NCBI GenBank assembly: GCA_031549965.1
Contig: JAVBPB010000136.1
Coordinates: 1-36,386, forward strand
Source of the DNA: JAVBPB01 sp031549965
GTDB taxonomy: Bacteria > Bacillota > Clostridia > Lachnospirales > Lachnospiraceae
DNA: 36,386 bases
Direction of reading: 5' to 3'
In this document: positions 8,051 to 17,282 of the stretch, in pieces
Numbering within the stretch: the stretch's first letter is position 1
How the letters are laid out: every line of letters begins with the position of its first letter
Program-made: the position numbers and the translations under genes
Notes under the pieces: generated by a model
The model's input: only the letters and a program-made list of their open reading frames with translations
What the model was told of the DNA's origin: nothing
Database searches by the model: none

Positions 8051-8224
8051 CTAGTTTTCCTCCTCAATATTTACTAATGCCACTCTCACTGCTTCTACAA
8101 CGAAAGCTGTAAAAGTGCAATCTTTGCCTTCTATAGCTTTTTCTACTCCCTCAATAATATTGTTTGGAAAACGAATGCTTTTATTGGTTGTTGGTGGTAT
8201 TATAGGTATTCTAAATTTTTCCAT
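8051..8224 (-). CDS. 57-residue YlcI/YnfO-like ribbon-helix-helix protein
   Basis: A short gene that is easily missed: ATG at 8222-8224, stop TAG at 8051-8053, 57 residues. The sequence begins MEKFRIPIIPPTTNKSIRFP, continues with IIEGVEKAIEGKDCTFTAF and ends VVEAVRVALVNIEEEN. The short N-terminal strand (KSIRFP) followed by two helices with a turn at CTFTAF fits a ribbon-helix-helix DNA-binding or antitoxin-like fold, and I recognise the small YlcI/YnfO-type family. GAGGGG lies six bases before the ATG. There is no toxin-like partner next to it, so it is either a solitary regulator or a mobile-element leftover. It lies on the opposite strand to both neighbours. Confidence 0.75.
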   Translation of the reverse strand: MEKFRIPIIPPTTNKSIRFPNNIIEGVEKAIEGKDCTFTAFVVEAVRVALVNIEEEN

Positions 8225-8320
8225 AGTTGACCCCTCTCAGTCCTGTATATATATATGTTGCACAAATATATAATTTATATATTACTTCTATAAAATTTTA
8301 GTGTCTGCATTACATACGTA

Positions 8321-8349
8321 TTGCATTCATAATTCAATTGTGCTACAAT
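8321..8349 (+). promoter_or_regulatory. Sigma-A-type promoter of the two-helix membrane protein gene
   Basis: TTGCAT (8321-8326), a 17-base spacer and TACAAT (8344-8349), about 70 bases before the chosen start at 8419. Confidence 0.6.
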
Positions 8350-8418
8350 TGAAATGAAATTATATTTTACAGTCAGATAAAACACTCATTGCTTTTATTC
8401 ATGCTAAAGGGGATTTTT

Positions 8419-8988
8419 ATGGAAACAACAGAACTAGAAGAATGGCTAAGTGATGCATGTTCTACTTTAATTGAAGTTGATATTTTAGAATCTTTGATTA
8501 ATAAAAAAGAATGCGAAATTAAAGAATTCAAAAGGCAGATAGCCTATATCTACCAAAAGAAGGATAGGATTTGGTCTATAATTCTTGCTGTTTTTTTTGG
8601 AATACAAGTACTTATAGGTGTAATCATAATAATTGATAAAATATTTAAAGATAATATATATTTATGGTTTAATATATTTGGTACATTAATTTTTATTGTT
8701 ATGGTAACCATATTTCTTTGCATTTGGTATATGCCAAGTAAGAAAAGAAAGGAAAAAGTGATAGCTTTAAATCAACTAATTCAAAATCATGAGTATGAAT
8801 TAATTTTGCTTAGAATAAGACTTCAAGATAAAAGAATTATGGTTAATGAAAATATTTGTTTTTTCCCTCCTAAATATCATACATATCAAGCAATTTCTTA
8901 TATGCTTGAATCTGTTCAAAAAATGAATGCTAAAACTTTAAAAGAAGCTATTTGTCAATATGAACAAAGCCTAAAAATCAAAAAGTAA
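8419..8988 (+). CDS. Uncharacterised two-helix membrane protein with coiled coils
   Basis: 189 residues of unknown function. A charged helical N-terminal part (about residues 1-45, Glu/Lys-rich) leads into two hydrophobic segments (about 48-72 and 80-104). A long charged helix (about 110-140) and a final FFPPKYHTYQAISYMLESV segment follow. This suggests an inner-membrane anchor with both helical ends on the same side. I do not recognise a family. I start at the ATG at 8419 because AAAGGGG (8406-8412) lies six bases before it; an in-frame ATG at 8401 precedes that site. It has its own promoter and terminator and is not in an operon. Confidence 0.7.
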   Translation: METTELEEWLSDACSTLIEVDILESLINKKECEIKEFKRQIAYIYQKKDRIWSIILAVFFGIQVLIGVIIIIDKIFKDNIYLWFNIFGTLIFIVMVTIFLCIWYMPSKKRKEKVIALNQLIQNHEYELILLRIRLQDKRIMVNENICFFPPKYHTYQAISYMLESVQKMNAKTLKEAICQYEQSLKIKK

Positions 8989-9029
8989 ATTTCACCCAAT
9001 ATTAATATGGATGCAATTTACTTTTTTTT
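8984..9029 (+). terminator. Terminator after the two-helix membrane protein gene
   Basis: AGTAAATT (8984-8991) pairs with AATTTACT (9015-9022), followed by a run of T. It overlaps the stop codon of the gene. The loop is long, but the T-run is clear. Confidence 0.6.
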
Positions 9030-9109
9030 AAATACAATTAATTCTACTAATCTAAACATTAATCAAAAGCGAAATCACCAAATTGTAATCTAAAGTATAC
9101 CGACATATT

Positions 9110-9823
9110 TTACATTAAATCCCGAATGACTTCTCCTGCAATAATTAATCCTGCCACAGAAGGTACAAAAGAAATACTCCCAGGAGTTTGCCTTTTTTTT
9201 GTTAACTCTAAATCCTCTCCATCATAATCAATAGGCTTAATAGCCTCTTCTTTTGAATAGAGTACTTTTAATTTTTCTATATTTCTAATTTTTAATTCTT
9301 TCCTCATAATTTTTGCCAATGGGCACACAGAAGTTTTATAAATGTCGGTTATTTCAAATCTAGTAGGATCCAGTTTGTTTCCACACCCCATTGAGCTTAT
9401 TATTGGCGTGTTTGATTCATTAGACATTTCAACTAGTATTATCTTAGAACTTATTGTATCTATGGCATCTACTATATAATCATAGTTGGAAAAATCGAAT
9501 TGATCCTTATTTTCTGCTGTAAAGAAGCAATCCCTAATTTCTACAACTGCATTAGGATTAATGTCTTGAATTCTTTCTTTCATTACTTCAACTTTTTTTC
9601 TACCAATTGTTTTGTGGGTAGCAATTATCTGCCTGTTAATATTAGATATGCAAACTGTGTCGTTATCAACTAATAAAAAATTCCCTACTCCACATCTTGC
9701 CAGTGCCTCTACAGTATATCCTCCTACTCCGCCAACACCAAATACTAAAATATTTGATTGTTCAATCTTTTTCATTGCATCTTCACCAAGGAGCATCTTT
9801 GTTCTTGAAAATTCGTTAATCAT
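9110..9823 (-). CDS. tcdA: tRNA threonylcarbamoyladenosine dehydratase TcdA (ThiF/E1-like)
   Basis: 237 residues. A Rossmann nucleotide-binding motif ILVFGVGGVGGYTVEALAR is followed by LLVDNDTVCISNINRQ, the conserved E1/ThiF adenylation region with Asp and Asn-Arg-Gln residues. SSMGCGNKLDPTRF, DIYKTSVCPLAKIMR and the C-terminal PGSISFVPSVAGLIIAGEV are typical of TcdA (CsdL/YgdL), which converts t6A37 of tRNA to its cyclic form using ATP. The start is taken at the second Met: GGAGG lies five bases before it and is itself part of an earlier in-frame ATG (9833-9835). The chemoreceptor gene ends only about 27 bases upstream, so the two may be co-transcribed. Confidence 0.88.
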   Translation of the reverse strand: MINEFSRTKMLLGEDAMKKIEQSNILVFGVGGVGGYTVEALARCGVGNFLLVDNDTVCISNINRQIIATHKTIGRKKVEVMKERIQDINPNAVVEIRDCFFTAENKDQFDFSNYDYIVDAIDTISSKIILVEMSNESNTPIISSMGCGNKLDPTRFEITDIYKTSVCPLAKIMRKELKIRNIEKLKVLYSKEEAIKPIDYDGEDLELTKKRQTPGSISFVPSVAGLIIAGEVIRDLM

Positions 9824-9850
9824 TGTATCCTCCATATTTGCAAATAATCT

Positions 9851-11815
9851 TTAATTCAATTTAAATTGCTCTATTAAGTTTTCTAAAACTGCTGCTTGAG
9901 CTGATAGTTCTTCTGAAGCCGCTGCAGTTTCCTGAGTTTTTGAGCTATTACTTTCAGTAACTATGGAAATCTGACTAATTTTATCACAAATATCTGCAAT
10001 AGACTTAGATTGCAATGTCGATGAATTCTCTATTTGGGAAATAATTTTACTGCTTTCATCAATTCCATTAACAATTTTTAATAAAGATTCATAAGTTTCT
10101 TTAGCAATTTTAGTACCAGTTTCCGACTTTTCTATTGAATTTGCGATCATAGCTTCTGTTTCTGAAGCTGCATGTGTACTTTTTGAAGCTAATGCACGAA
10201 CTTCTGAGGCTACTACCGCAAAACCTTTGCCATGTTCACCTGCACGAGCTGCTTCTACTGATGCATTTAGGGCTAATAAATTAGTTTGAAAGGCTATATC
10301 ATCAATAACTTTCATTATACTTCTTATATTATGGCTAGATTTGCTAATTTCATCCACTGCTATGACCATTTTATTCATTTCAGACATTCCTATACTGGCA
10401 TCCACCTTTATTTGATTGCCAAGGTCAGATGCTTTATTGGTCATTTTAACATTGTCATCAACATTTTTGCTAATTTCGTTAATTGTTTGATTCAGCAAAA
10501 CAATTGTAGCCGCTTGTTCTGTACTGCCACTGGCTAATGCCTGACTGCTGTCTGAAACATGAATTGAACCTGTATTTACCTGCTTAGATGCAAAATGTAT
10601 ATTATTAAATGTCATATTTAACTTTTCCAGTGTATTTTTTAACATTATACCCATAGTATCCTTAGAAGATCGAAGCACCACGTTCATGGTAAGATTACCC
10701 TCTGCCAGCTCTTTAATCAGCTCTAATTGATAATTAGTACTGTTAATAAGCTGGATAAATGTATCCTGTAAAATTCCAAGTTCATCATTGGTTGTTTTTT
10801 CAATACTAATATTATTATTACCAATGCTTAACTCTCTGGCGACAAAGGCAAGCTGATTAATTGGACTTAATATCCTTTTCACGCTAAAAAATAATGTAAC
10901 AACGCTTATTAATAATGAAAAAATAATTGCCAAAATGAAACGCTTAACAAGTGCAGATAACAGTGCATCCTTTTCTGCTGAACTTATTGCAATACCCATA
11001 ATCCAACCACATTCATCAACTTTACTAGAATATACTGTACGGGATATTCCATCATAATCCTTAATATTAGCTTGCTTTTGATTTAGTATTTCATCTTTTA
11101 TATTATTATAAATGCCCCCATCAATTTCAAAAAACATATTAAAAATATTATTTCCCACATCCGAAATAAAATTTACGTTTTGATGAACTACTACCCCATA
11201 TGTAGAATCTAATAAAAATCCATAACTGTTTTTAGGAAGCTCTACATTTTTAACCAAATCAATTAATGTATCCACAAAAATGTCAGATGCAAGCACTCCA
11301 ATTGTTTTATCATTAATAATAACAGGTACAGAAATAGTTATTACATTTTTTTGGCTATCTGTATCATATCCTGGTGAAGAAAAGTAAGCCTCTCTTGTTT
11401 CAAAAGGTACTGTAAACCATTCCTCTGATGTAAAATCATCTTCTTCTGTTGCTTCATAACCTGATGCACAAATTAAATCACCATTGGCTTTAACAAGATA
11501 TATATCATAAATAAACTTTCCATCTTCACAAAAATTAAGATAATTTGAAAAATATTCTTCTAGATATTTTTTGTCAACATCTTCTCCTAATTGACTTAAG
11601 GAAAAATTAATGCTCTCAAGTATTTGCCATTGCTTACCAAACCATGCATTCAATGAATTTGAATAAGAATCTGCCAAATTTTGTGTCTTTGTCTCTATTT
11701 CCGCATTTAACATATGTAATGAAGAAAAATAGCTGATTACCGAAACAAGACATAGACTAATAGTTAAAATTAGAGATGATATTAATATAAATTTTGATTT
11801 TAAATTAAGCTTCAT
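9851..11815 (-). CDS. Methyl-accepting chemotaxis protein with dCACHE sensor
   Basis: 654 residues with classic chemoreceptor layout: a first membrane helix (about 8-32), an extracellular sensor of about 260 residues, a second helix (293-312), a HAMP region and a long cytoplasmic coiled coil. The signalling tip at about 505-543 contains IDDIAFQTNLLALNASVEAA and GKGFAVVASEVRALA, which contact CheA and CheW. The sensor fits a double-CACHE fold (EEWFTVPFETREAYFSSPGY, then ITISVPVIINDKTIGVLASD), but I cannot find the full amino-acid-binding signature of that family, so the ligand is unknown. There is no CheB/CheR docking pentapeptide at the C-terminus. A promoter with a leader dyad lies upstream. 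Confidence 0.93.
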   Translation of the reverse strand: MKLNLKSKFILISSLILTISLCLVSVISYFSSLHMLNAEIETKTQNLADSYSNSLNAWFGKQWQILESINFSLSQLGEDVDKKYLEEYFSNYLNFCEDGKFIYDIYLVKANGDLICASGYEATEEDDFTSEEWFTVPFETREAYFSSPGYDTDSQKNVITISVPVIINDKTIGVLASDIFVDTLIDLVKNVELPKNSYGFLLDSTYGVVVHQNVNFISDVGNNIFNMFFEIDGGIYNNIKDEILNQKQANIKDYDGISRTVYSSKVDECGWIMGIAISSAEKDALLSALVKRFILAIIFSLLISVVTLFFSVKRILSPINQLAFVARELSIGNNNISIEKTTNDELGILQDTFIQLINSTNYQLELIKELAEGNLTMNVVLRSSKDTMGIMLKNTLEKLNMTFNNIHFASKQVNTGSIHVSDSSQALASGSTEQAATIVLLNQTINEISKNVDDNVKMTNKASDLGNQIKVDASIGMSEMNKMVIAVDEISKSSHNIRSIMKVIDDIAFQTNLLALNASVEAARAGEHGKGFAVVASEVRALASKSTHAASETEAMIANSIEKSETGTKIAKETYESLLKIVNGIDESSKIISQIENSSTLQSKSIADICDKISQISIVTESNSSKTQETAAASEELSAQAAVLENLIEQFKLN

Positions 11816-11862
11816 TTCTACTCCTTTAAAATATTATTTTCACCATATTAAAAATAGCAAAA

Positions 11863-11891
11863 TGCGAACTAAACATTTAAGTCCGTTCGCA
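11863..11891 (-). promoter_or_regulatory. Dyad in the chemoreceptor 5' leader
   Basis: TGCGAAC (11863-11869) and GTTCGCA (11885-11891) are perfect 7-base inverted repeats inside the predicted leader. It could be an RNA hairpin or a protein site. It has no T-run, so it is not an obvious terminator. Confidence 0.4.
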
Positions 11892-11909
11892 AGTTTACTA
11901 ACTATTTAT

Positions 11910-11938
11910 AGAATATCACACTAAAATTTAATTGTCAA
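11910..11938 (-). promoter_or_regulatory. Sigma-A-type promoter of the chemoreceptor gene
   Basis: On the minus strand, a perfect TTGACA (11933-11938), a 17-base spacer and TATTCT (11910-11915). It gives a leader of about 90 bases. A sigma-A type rather than sigma-D type site is what I see. Confidence 0.6.
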
Positions 11939-11982
11939 TTAGGGCTAATTACCTTGATCTATATACATTCTGAAATAATTTT

Positions 11983-14115
11983 TTATTTTATATTAACTTT
12001 ATCTAATTCTTTTAATGTATTTATATCAAATGATTTAATTTCCTTTTGTGAAAATGTGTATAAGTTGTTACCAATATATGATATTCTTCTTATTTCATCT
12101 TCATAGATGTAATATCCATATTGATCCGCTTTATCTTGATTAGTTAATTTTTCTTTAAGGATAAAACCATTTTCTATTGATATATCAAAGATGAAGGCTC
12201 CTTGTTTTTCAGGGTTGTATATCATATCTCCATTTTTATTTTTTACTGGGTTACTTATACTAATTGGTAGGGCAAATAGGTTTTTGTCTTTTGAAAGTAA
12301 TACCGCTTTATGATTGTAAAGGGCTTCACTATAAGTTCCCTGTCCCCCAATTATTGTTTCGTGAAGTAGTTTAGGGTTGTTCATGTCACTTACATCAAAC
12401 ATAGCCATTTTAAGTCCTTTTTGTACAATTCTTTCAAATACTTTGCCATCATATTTTTCTGTTATGGCTTCGGTGTCATATCCAATACCAATTATATGAT
12501 TTTCGTCATATGCCTGCATGTAGCTGCTGTATCCTGGAAGTTTTAATTCTCCTGCTACTACTGGACTGTTTGGATTTGAAAGGTCTATTACAAATAGTGG
12601 ATCTACCTGTTTAAAGGTTACCATGTATAATTTATTTCCCATAAATCTTGTTGAGTATATTTTTTCGCCTTTTGCTAAGTCTTCTAATTTTCCAACTGTT
12701 TTTAAGTCTTTATCTAAAATGTATACATTGTTGTATGATGGGTTTTCATCATTCCATGTTTGACCTGTTGTAGTAGCTATTCTAAAATATCCATCATATT
12801 CATCCATTGAAAATTGATTAATTAGGTTTCCTGGAACTTTTGCTGAACCATTGGCAGTAACCACCCCGTTATTTAATTCAAATTTAAATATGTTCGTATC
12901 ACAGGTTTCATTATAAGCTATCATTATTTTGTCTGTTAAACTGCCATCATTACTACTTTCTTCCTTTGTATCATAGTTATATTCAACTTGAGCAAAGTAT
13001 AGATTATCTGTAGAACAATATACTGTTTGTGCTGCTCCAAGTATTGTTGTAAGATCTATTTCTTTTGACAAGTCAGATAAATCTATTCCTGCAATCATAA
13101 CATAATTAGCTGTATTAAAATTATCATAATAGATCATGGTATTACATTTTATTGAGATGTAATCATCACCTTTATTACTATCTTTGTACGCTGGTAATAT
13201 TTCATCTTCTTTTAGTTCTTCATTTAAGATTCTATAATAGTCAAAATATTTATTTGAAACTAAATATAAGCTATTTCCAATTTTTCTTGAAGTAAGGTAG
13301 CTTCCTTCCATTTCAACTGTTCTTAATTCTTTAATATTTGATTTGTCAGAAATATCATAAATTATTATTTTTGTTGTTTCTTTACCTGCCATGTAACTTG
13401 GCATGTAACATCCATCAATTGCAACTGCATCTAAGGATGCTGAAGATTCTGTAATTGTTGAGCCTTCTGGTATAATCGCCTCGTAATAAGTTCCCATTAC
13501 TACTAGCATATTTTCATGCAAAAATAACTCATTAGCATAAAAATTAGCACCTTTTTTTAGTTCAAAGTTAATCTCGCTAGTAATATCCAATTCACCATTT
13601 TGATTTGCCTTTACTACAATAATTTTACCATCCTTAAGATAATAAATAAACTTTCCATCTGTTTTAATAATATCAGCTTCGTCAACTCCTTGTACTTGAT
13701 TATTAGTTTCTGAATAATCAGTTAAGGCCTTATTAGTGTCAGTTCCTGTCGCCATATCTGCTTGTGCTGACGTGGCTGTTTCTAATATAGCCATACCATC
13801 TCTTGCACCATAATTTCCGTTTTCATTAACGTTTAAGTTAGCTTTTATTAATTTCTTTAGTTCTTTATAATCTTTTACTTGTTTAAAAGGCGAATTCACT
13901 TTCTTTTTTGTGGTTTTCTTAGTTGTTTTTACACTTGTGGCTTTCTGATCTTTAGTTGTTGTCTCTACTTTTGATCCTGATTTTAAATCCACATCAATGC
14001 TCTCTTCTAAATTTACTTTTGGAGTGCAAGATACCATTAATAATGATAGACATATAATTAATGATACAAAAGTAGATATTTTTTTAATTCTTTTTACTGT
14101 ATTAAGTTTTTTCAT
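11983..14115 (-). CDS. Secreted beta-propeller lipoprotein (Beta_propel, PF09826-like)
   Basis: 710 residues. A lipoprotein signal peptide ends in LLMVSC with the lipidated Cys at 30, so the protein is anchored on the outer face of the membrane. A Lys/Thr-rich linker follows to about residue 75. The segment NNQVQGVDEADIIKTDGKFI opens a large beta-rich domain of the secreted beta-propeller family distantly related to WD40 repeats. Repeated blade-like strands include YMVTFKQVDPLFVIDLSNP and KMAMFDVSDMNNPKLL. The biological role of the family is unknown; protein or polysaccharide binding at the cell surface is an inference. AGAGG lies nine bases before the ATG. The cysteine peptidase-like gene is just upstream on the same strand. 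Confidence 0.85.
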   Translation of the reverse strand: MKKLNTVKRIKKISTFVSLIICLSLLMVSCTPKVNLEESIDVDLKSGSKVETTTKDQKATSVKTTKKTTKKKVNSPFKQVKDYKELKKLIKANLNVNENGNYGARDGMAILETATSAQADMATGTDTNKALTDYSETNNQVQGVDEADIIKTDGKFIYYLKDGKIIVVKANQNGELDITSEINFELKKGANFYANELFLHENMLVVMGTYYEAIIPEGSTITESSASLDAVAIDGCYMPSYMAGKETTKIIIYDISDKSNIKELRTVEMEGSYLTSRKIGNSLYLVSNKYFDYYRILNEELKEDEILPAYKDSNKGDDYISIKCNTMIYYDNFNTANYVMIAGIDLSDLSKEIDLTTILGAAQTVYCSTDNLYFAQVEYNYDTKEESSNDGSLTDKIMIAYNETCDTNIFKFELNNGVVTANGSAKVPGNLINQFSMDEYDGYFRIATTTGQTWNDENPSYNNVYILDKDLKTVGKLEDLAKGEKIYSTRFMGNKLYMVTFKQVDPLFVIDLSNPNSPVVAGELKLPGYSSYMQAYDENHIIGIGYDTEAITEKYDGKVFERIVQKGLKMAMFDVSDMNNPKLLHETIIGGQGTYSEALYNHKAVLLSKDKNLFALPISISNPVKNKNGDMIYNPEKQGAFIFDISIENGFILKEKLTNQDKADQYGYYIYEDEIRRISYIGNNLYTFSQKEIKSFDINTLKELDKVNIK

Positions 14116-14201
14116 AGTATCATACCTCTTTCTTTTATTTTTTTGTTTTATACTATGAATACAATTAATGATTTACAATAGTTTCAATTATTTTATTTTT
14201 C

Positions 14202-14849
14202 TTAATTATTTTCTATATAAGCAAAACCTCCGCCTTTTTTGGTGGTTTCAATCCAAAGCTTTAGGTCTAATTCTAATACATTTCCCTGATCAAGACATAT
14301 TATATAATCTTTATTGTTCTTTCTTTTTATTCCTATAATAACAATCCAATGCCAATGTTCTAGCACTTTTAATTCACCTGCATGTAAGTTTAAAAATGCT
14401 ACCGGACTATCTATATTTAGACCTTTCTTAATAAAATCACTTACCTCTTCTAAAGGTTGTCTTTTTAGTTTTGATGATTTTATATCAAGAATTTTGCATT
14501 TTAAATTAAGATTATAGTGTTTGGAAAATCTATCAATTCCAGTTTTAAACAAAGATGTTTTATGCAAACCCATAAATGAAGGAGTTACGAAATTCCAAAC
14601 ATCATTCATTGCTTTTATGATTTCAACTCTTTCATTATTTTTATATGGTAATTTTAATTTATTATCATTATTTAAATAAATCAAGATTGTAGTTGCCGCA
14701 GTAGGCCCACAACCTGACATTTTTCTAATTCTGGATTCATACCACTCTTGATTATATCCATATGAAATATTCTCTCCTTCTCTTAAAAACAGATATTTTG
14801 GTTCTTTAATTTTAACTGCATCATCTAATATTATTAACGCCTTTTCCAT
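14202..14849 (-). CDS. C39-like papain-fold cysteine peptidase
   Basis: 215 residues. The catalytic Cys is probably Cys47 in KMSGCGPTAATTIL, a form typical of peptidase C39-like proteins, and the partner His lies in LEHWHWIVIIGI (about residue 165), followed by CLDQGNVLELDL, which could provide the third active-site residue. There is no signal peptide or membrane segment, so it is probably cytoplasmic, unlike the lipoprotein encoded downstream. The natural substrate is unknown. It could also be an inactive relative, but the Cys and His are both in place. The start is the only Met before the conserved region. Confidence 0.65.
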   Translation of the reverse strand: MEKALIILDDAVKIKEPKYLFLREGENISYGYNQEWYESRIRKMSGCGPTAATTILIYLNNDNKLKLPYKNNERVEIIKAMNDVWNFVTPSFMGLHKTSLFKTGIDRFSKHYNLNLKCKILDIKSSKLKRQPLEEVSDFIKKGLNIDSPVAFLNLHAGELKVLEHWHWIVIIGIKRKNNKDYIICLDQGNVLELDLKLWIETTKKGGGFAYIENN

Positions 14850-14898
14850 TTAATCACTCCTAGTTAAACAATTGACCTCCTCAAAGTTGAAAAGTCAG

Positions 14899-15921
14899 TT
14901 ATTTAGATGTAAGCTTATTTATATTTTTAATTAGTACTGAAATTGTGCCATCAATATTTGTTATAAATTCTATCTTCTGTTTATTATTGTATTGCTCCAT
15001 TGGAATATTGATTTCTATCCCTGAATCTGTAGTAAGAAATTGTTTTTCAAATTTTTTTGTGGTTTGCTTATTATTTAGTTTTACATCATCATTTACTATA
15101 TTATATTTTTCAACCTTTTCAATAAATTCTGTTTTAATTTCATCATTTTCTTTAAATACTTTATTTGAAATTCGCTCAACATTTATACTTCCTTCTGTAA
15201 CTAATTCCTCATGAAGAATACTTTTTAGTTCCATGTGTTTATCCAGATCATCTTCAAAATACTTCTTGGTTACTTGTTTTACTGCCTTAGTTACTATATC
15301 AAACTTAGTTTTAGATGATAGTCTTGTGCTGCAAACTAAAAAAAGTTTAGATAAGTAATCAATTTTTTCACCGTTTATTTCATATTTTTTCTCTATTATT
15401 GATATTCCAAAATCCTCCAAGTCAATTAAAATAGCTTCGGATAATTTCTGGCTGTCCATTGGAAGGGTTGCCTTTTGTTTTAGTATATAGTTAACATTCC
15501 CGATATCATCATCACTGCTGGTATTATGTATATATGTAGTTTTATAATTCATTTTAAGTATTGCAAGAAAAAGCTTACTGTTATATTGATAGGTAACAAA
15601 AACTACATCTGCCGGAGGTATTTCAATATTTTGATTCATAATAGCATATAAATGACTGCTTATTTCCTTGCTAATTATGACAAGCTCTTCCTCTAAACTA
15701 AGTTTATGCTCCATTAATATTCTATAAACCTGTGATTCTTCTTTATTAAATTGACAATTCTTTAGTTCATCTCCAGAAGCTATCTTATAAATATGATTTC
15801 TCAAAAAATCATTCAGATCAGGACTAAGTTCCAACATTCCATCTGACAATACTGGTACGCCCATTAATGAGTCAAGAATATGAACTATGGCTTGCCTGAT
15901 TATTATATCTTCTCTTTCCAT
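14899..15921 (-). CDS. Nucleoid-associated protein, NdpA/YejK-like
   Basis: 340 residues, no signal peptide. The opening RQAIVHILDSLMGVPVLSDG followed by LNDFLRNHIYKI is the N-terminal hallmark of the 37-kDa nucleoid-associated protein family (PF04245, NdpA/YejK). DVVFVTYQYNSKLFLAILKM and the C-terminal GIEINIPMEQYNNKQKIEF also fit. E. coli YejK binds DNA and topoisomerase IV; the role in Clostridia is not established. The gene sits about 50 bases upstream of the peptidase-like gene on the same strand and may be in one transcription unit with it. Confidence 0.8.
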   Translation of the reverse strand: MEREDIIIRQAIVHILDSLMGVPVLSDGMLELSPDLNDFLRNHIYKIASGDELKNCQFNKEESQVYRILMEHKLSLEEELVIISKEISSHLYAIMNQNIEIPPADVVFVTYQYNSKLFLAILKMNYKTTYIHNTSSDDDIGNVNYILKQKATLPMDSQKLSEAILIDLEDFGISIIEKKYEINGEKIDYLSKLFLVCSTRLSSKTKFDIVTKAVKQVTKKYFEDDLDKHMELKSILHEELVTEGSINVERISNKVFKENDEIKTEFIEKVEKYNIVNDDVKLNNKQTTKKFEKQFLTTDSGIEINIPMEQYNNKQKIEFITNIDGTISVLIKNINKLTSK

Positions 15922-16043
15922 ATCTTTTGTTTTTCCTACCTTTCTGGACTTTTATGTTTTCAATGTTAATACATAATCTTTTGCATGTCAACTTATGTTT
16001 AAAGGATTTTTACACTTTGTTTTTTGATAAATTTAATTGTTTT

Positions 16044-16904
16044 TTAATTTTTAGTAATTTTAAAATAATACTTTGACATTACCTGTGCATCTTCTGCTTG
16101 CGTACCGGCAGATTCGCAAATTATTGTAGGTGTATATCCTTTTTCAAGTATATATTCAATAAGTGGTTCATACGCTGGCCCAAATTTAGTATCTTCAAAG
16201 GTAAGATGACGAATTTCCCCACCTTTTCCATATTCTATTTTGCTAAAATGGCAATGGATTGATTGTGCTCTTTCTTTGCCCAACTTGTTTTCAATCTTAT
16301 CAAAAATTTGTTTAAATGCTTCTTTGCTATTTGCCTGTCCGAAGGTTCTAGAGTTCATATGACCAAAATCTATACACGGAATCATTGTTTCATTGATTTT
16401 ACAAAAATTGAGAGTTTCATCTAAATCACCTAATTGATTTATCTTTCCCATTGTTTCCGGACAAAATGTTATATCGTCATATTTTTGATTTTTTAGTTCT
16501 GACATTATAATTTCTAACTGTTTTTTTGCTAAAGAAAAAGCTTCTTCTCTTGAAAGTTTATTAAGTCCTCCTGGATGGAAAACTATTCTTTTAGCATTCA
16601 TATTATGGGCAGCTTCTGCGGATTCAGTAAAATACTTTAGGTTTTTACTGAGTTTTTCTGGGTCATTAGTTGTAAGGGAAATATAGTAAGGTGCGTGTAT
16701 TGATAAGGAAATATTAAAATCCTTGGCTTCTTGACCCAGAATATTAGCTTTTTCCTTGCCTATTTTAACTCCCCTGCCGCATTGATACTCAAAAGCAGTT
16801 AATCCCATATCAGATAAGAAAGCGGGAATCTCTTCTGATTTTTTAAATCCTTTATTATAAAATAAATCCCCAGCACCTGCTGTTCCAAATTTTGGATATT
16901 TCAT
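16044..16904 (-). CDS. Endonuclease IV-like TIM-barrel protein (AP endonuclease family 2)
   Basis: 286 residues with the full set of metal-ligand motifs of the Nfo fold: SIHAPYYISL, IVFHPGGL, CPETMGK, PCIDFGHMN, HCHFSKIEY and IICESAGTQAEDA. Endonuclease IV cleaves DNA 5' to abasic sites with three zinc ions. The conserved His and Glu residues suggest an active enzyme, though the family also includes sugar isomerase-like TIM barrels. GGAGG lies seven bases before the ATG. A small inverted repeat (AAAGATTA ... TAATCTTT) lies upstream at about 16946-16977, and beyond it the MITE-like element. Confidence 0.75.
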   Translation of the reverse strand: MKYPKFGTAGAGDLFYNKGFKKSEEIPAFLSDMGLTAFEYQCGRGVKIGKEKANILGQEAKDFNISLSIHAPYYISLTTNDPEKLSKNLKYFTESAEAAHNMNAKRIVFHPGGLNKLSREEAFSLAKKQLEIIMSELKNQKYDDITFCPETMGKINQLGDLDETLNFCKINETMIPCIDFGHMNSRTFGQANSKEAFKQIFDKIENKLGKERAQSIHCHFSKIEYGKGGEIRHLTFEDTKFGPAYEPLIEYILEKGYTPTIICESAGTQAEDAQVMSKYYFKITKN

Positions 16905-17048
16905 TTATATTCCTCCATAATAACATATTTTCAAACTTCACAATAAGAAAGATTATTAGTTAAGTTTGTAATCTTTTCAAAATAATTCCCACTTTATCAA
17001 AAATCTATACTCAATATATTAGACATTTCATTATAACTAATAGCTAAA

Positions 17049-17213
17049 CTAGTACACCGTTTTGTAATTTCTTGTGCAAAATTCTGAGGATATTTTTCAG
17101 AGAGTGCATGTCAAAAAACGTAGGCGTAGCGGGCTACGCCGAGGCTTTTTGGCATGTGCTATCTGGAAAATAGACCAGAATTTTGCATAAGAAATTACAA
17201 AACGGGGTACTAG
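17049..17213. mobile_element. MITE-like palindromic element, full copy (165 bp)
   Basis: The ends are inverted repeats of about 38 bases with two mismatches, starting CTAGTAC and containing CCGTTTTGTAATTTC and TGCAAAATTCTG. Inner arms continue the pairing (AGTGCATG with CATGTGCT, AAAAA with TTTTT) to a GC-rich centre GGCGTAG-CGGG-CTACGCC, so the whole element folds into one hairpin. There is no coding capacity. A target-site duplication is not obvious. A half copy lies at 18437-18477 and a short variant at 35221-35297, which supports mobility. It fills the gap between the endonuclease IV-like gene and the Rrf2 gene; the rest of that gap holds nothing I can support. Confidence 0.85.
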
Positions 17214-17282
17214 ACTATAAGAACTACATATCAAGCATATTTATTTGTTCCACTTTTAAAATTATTAAGTAATCATCTAAAA

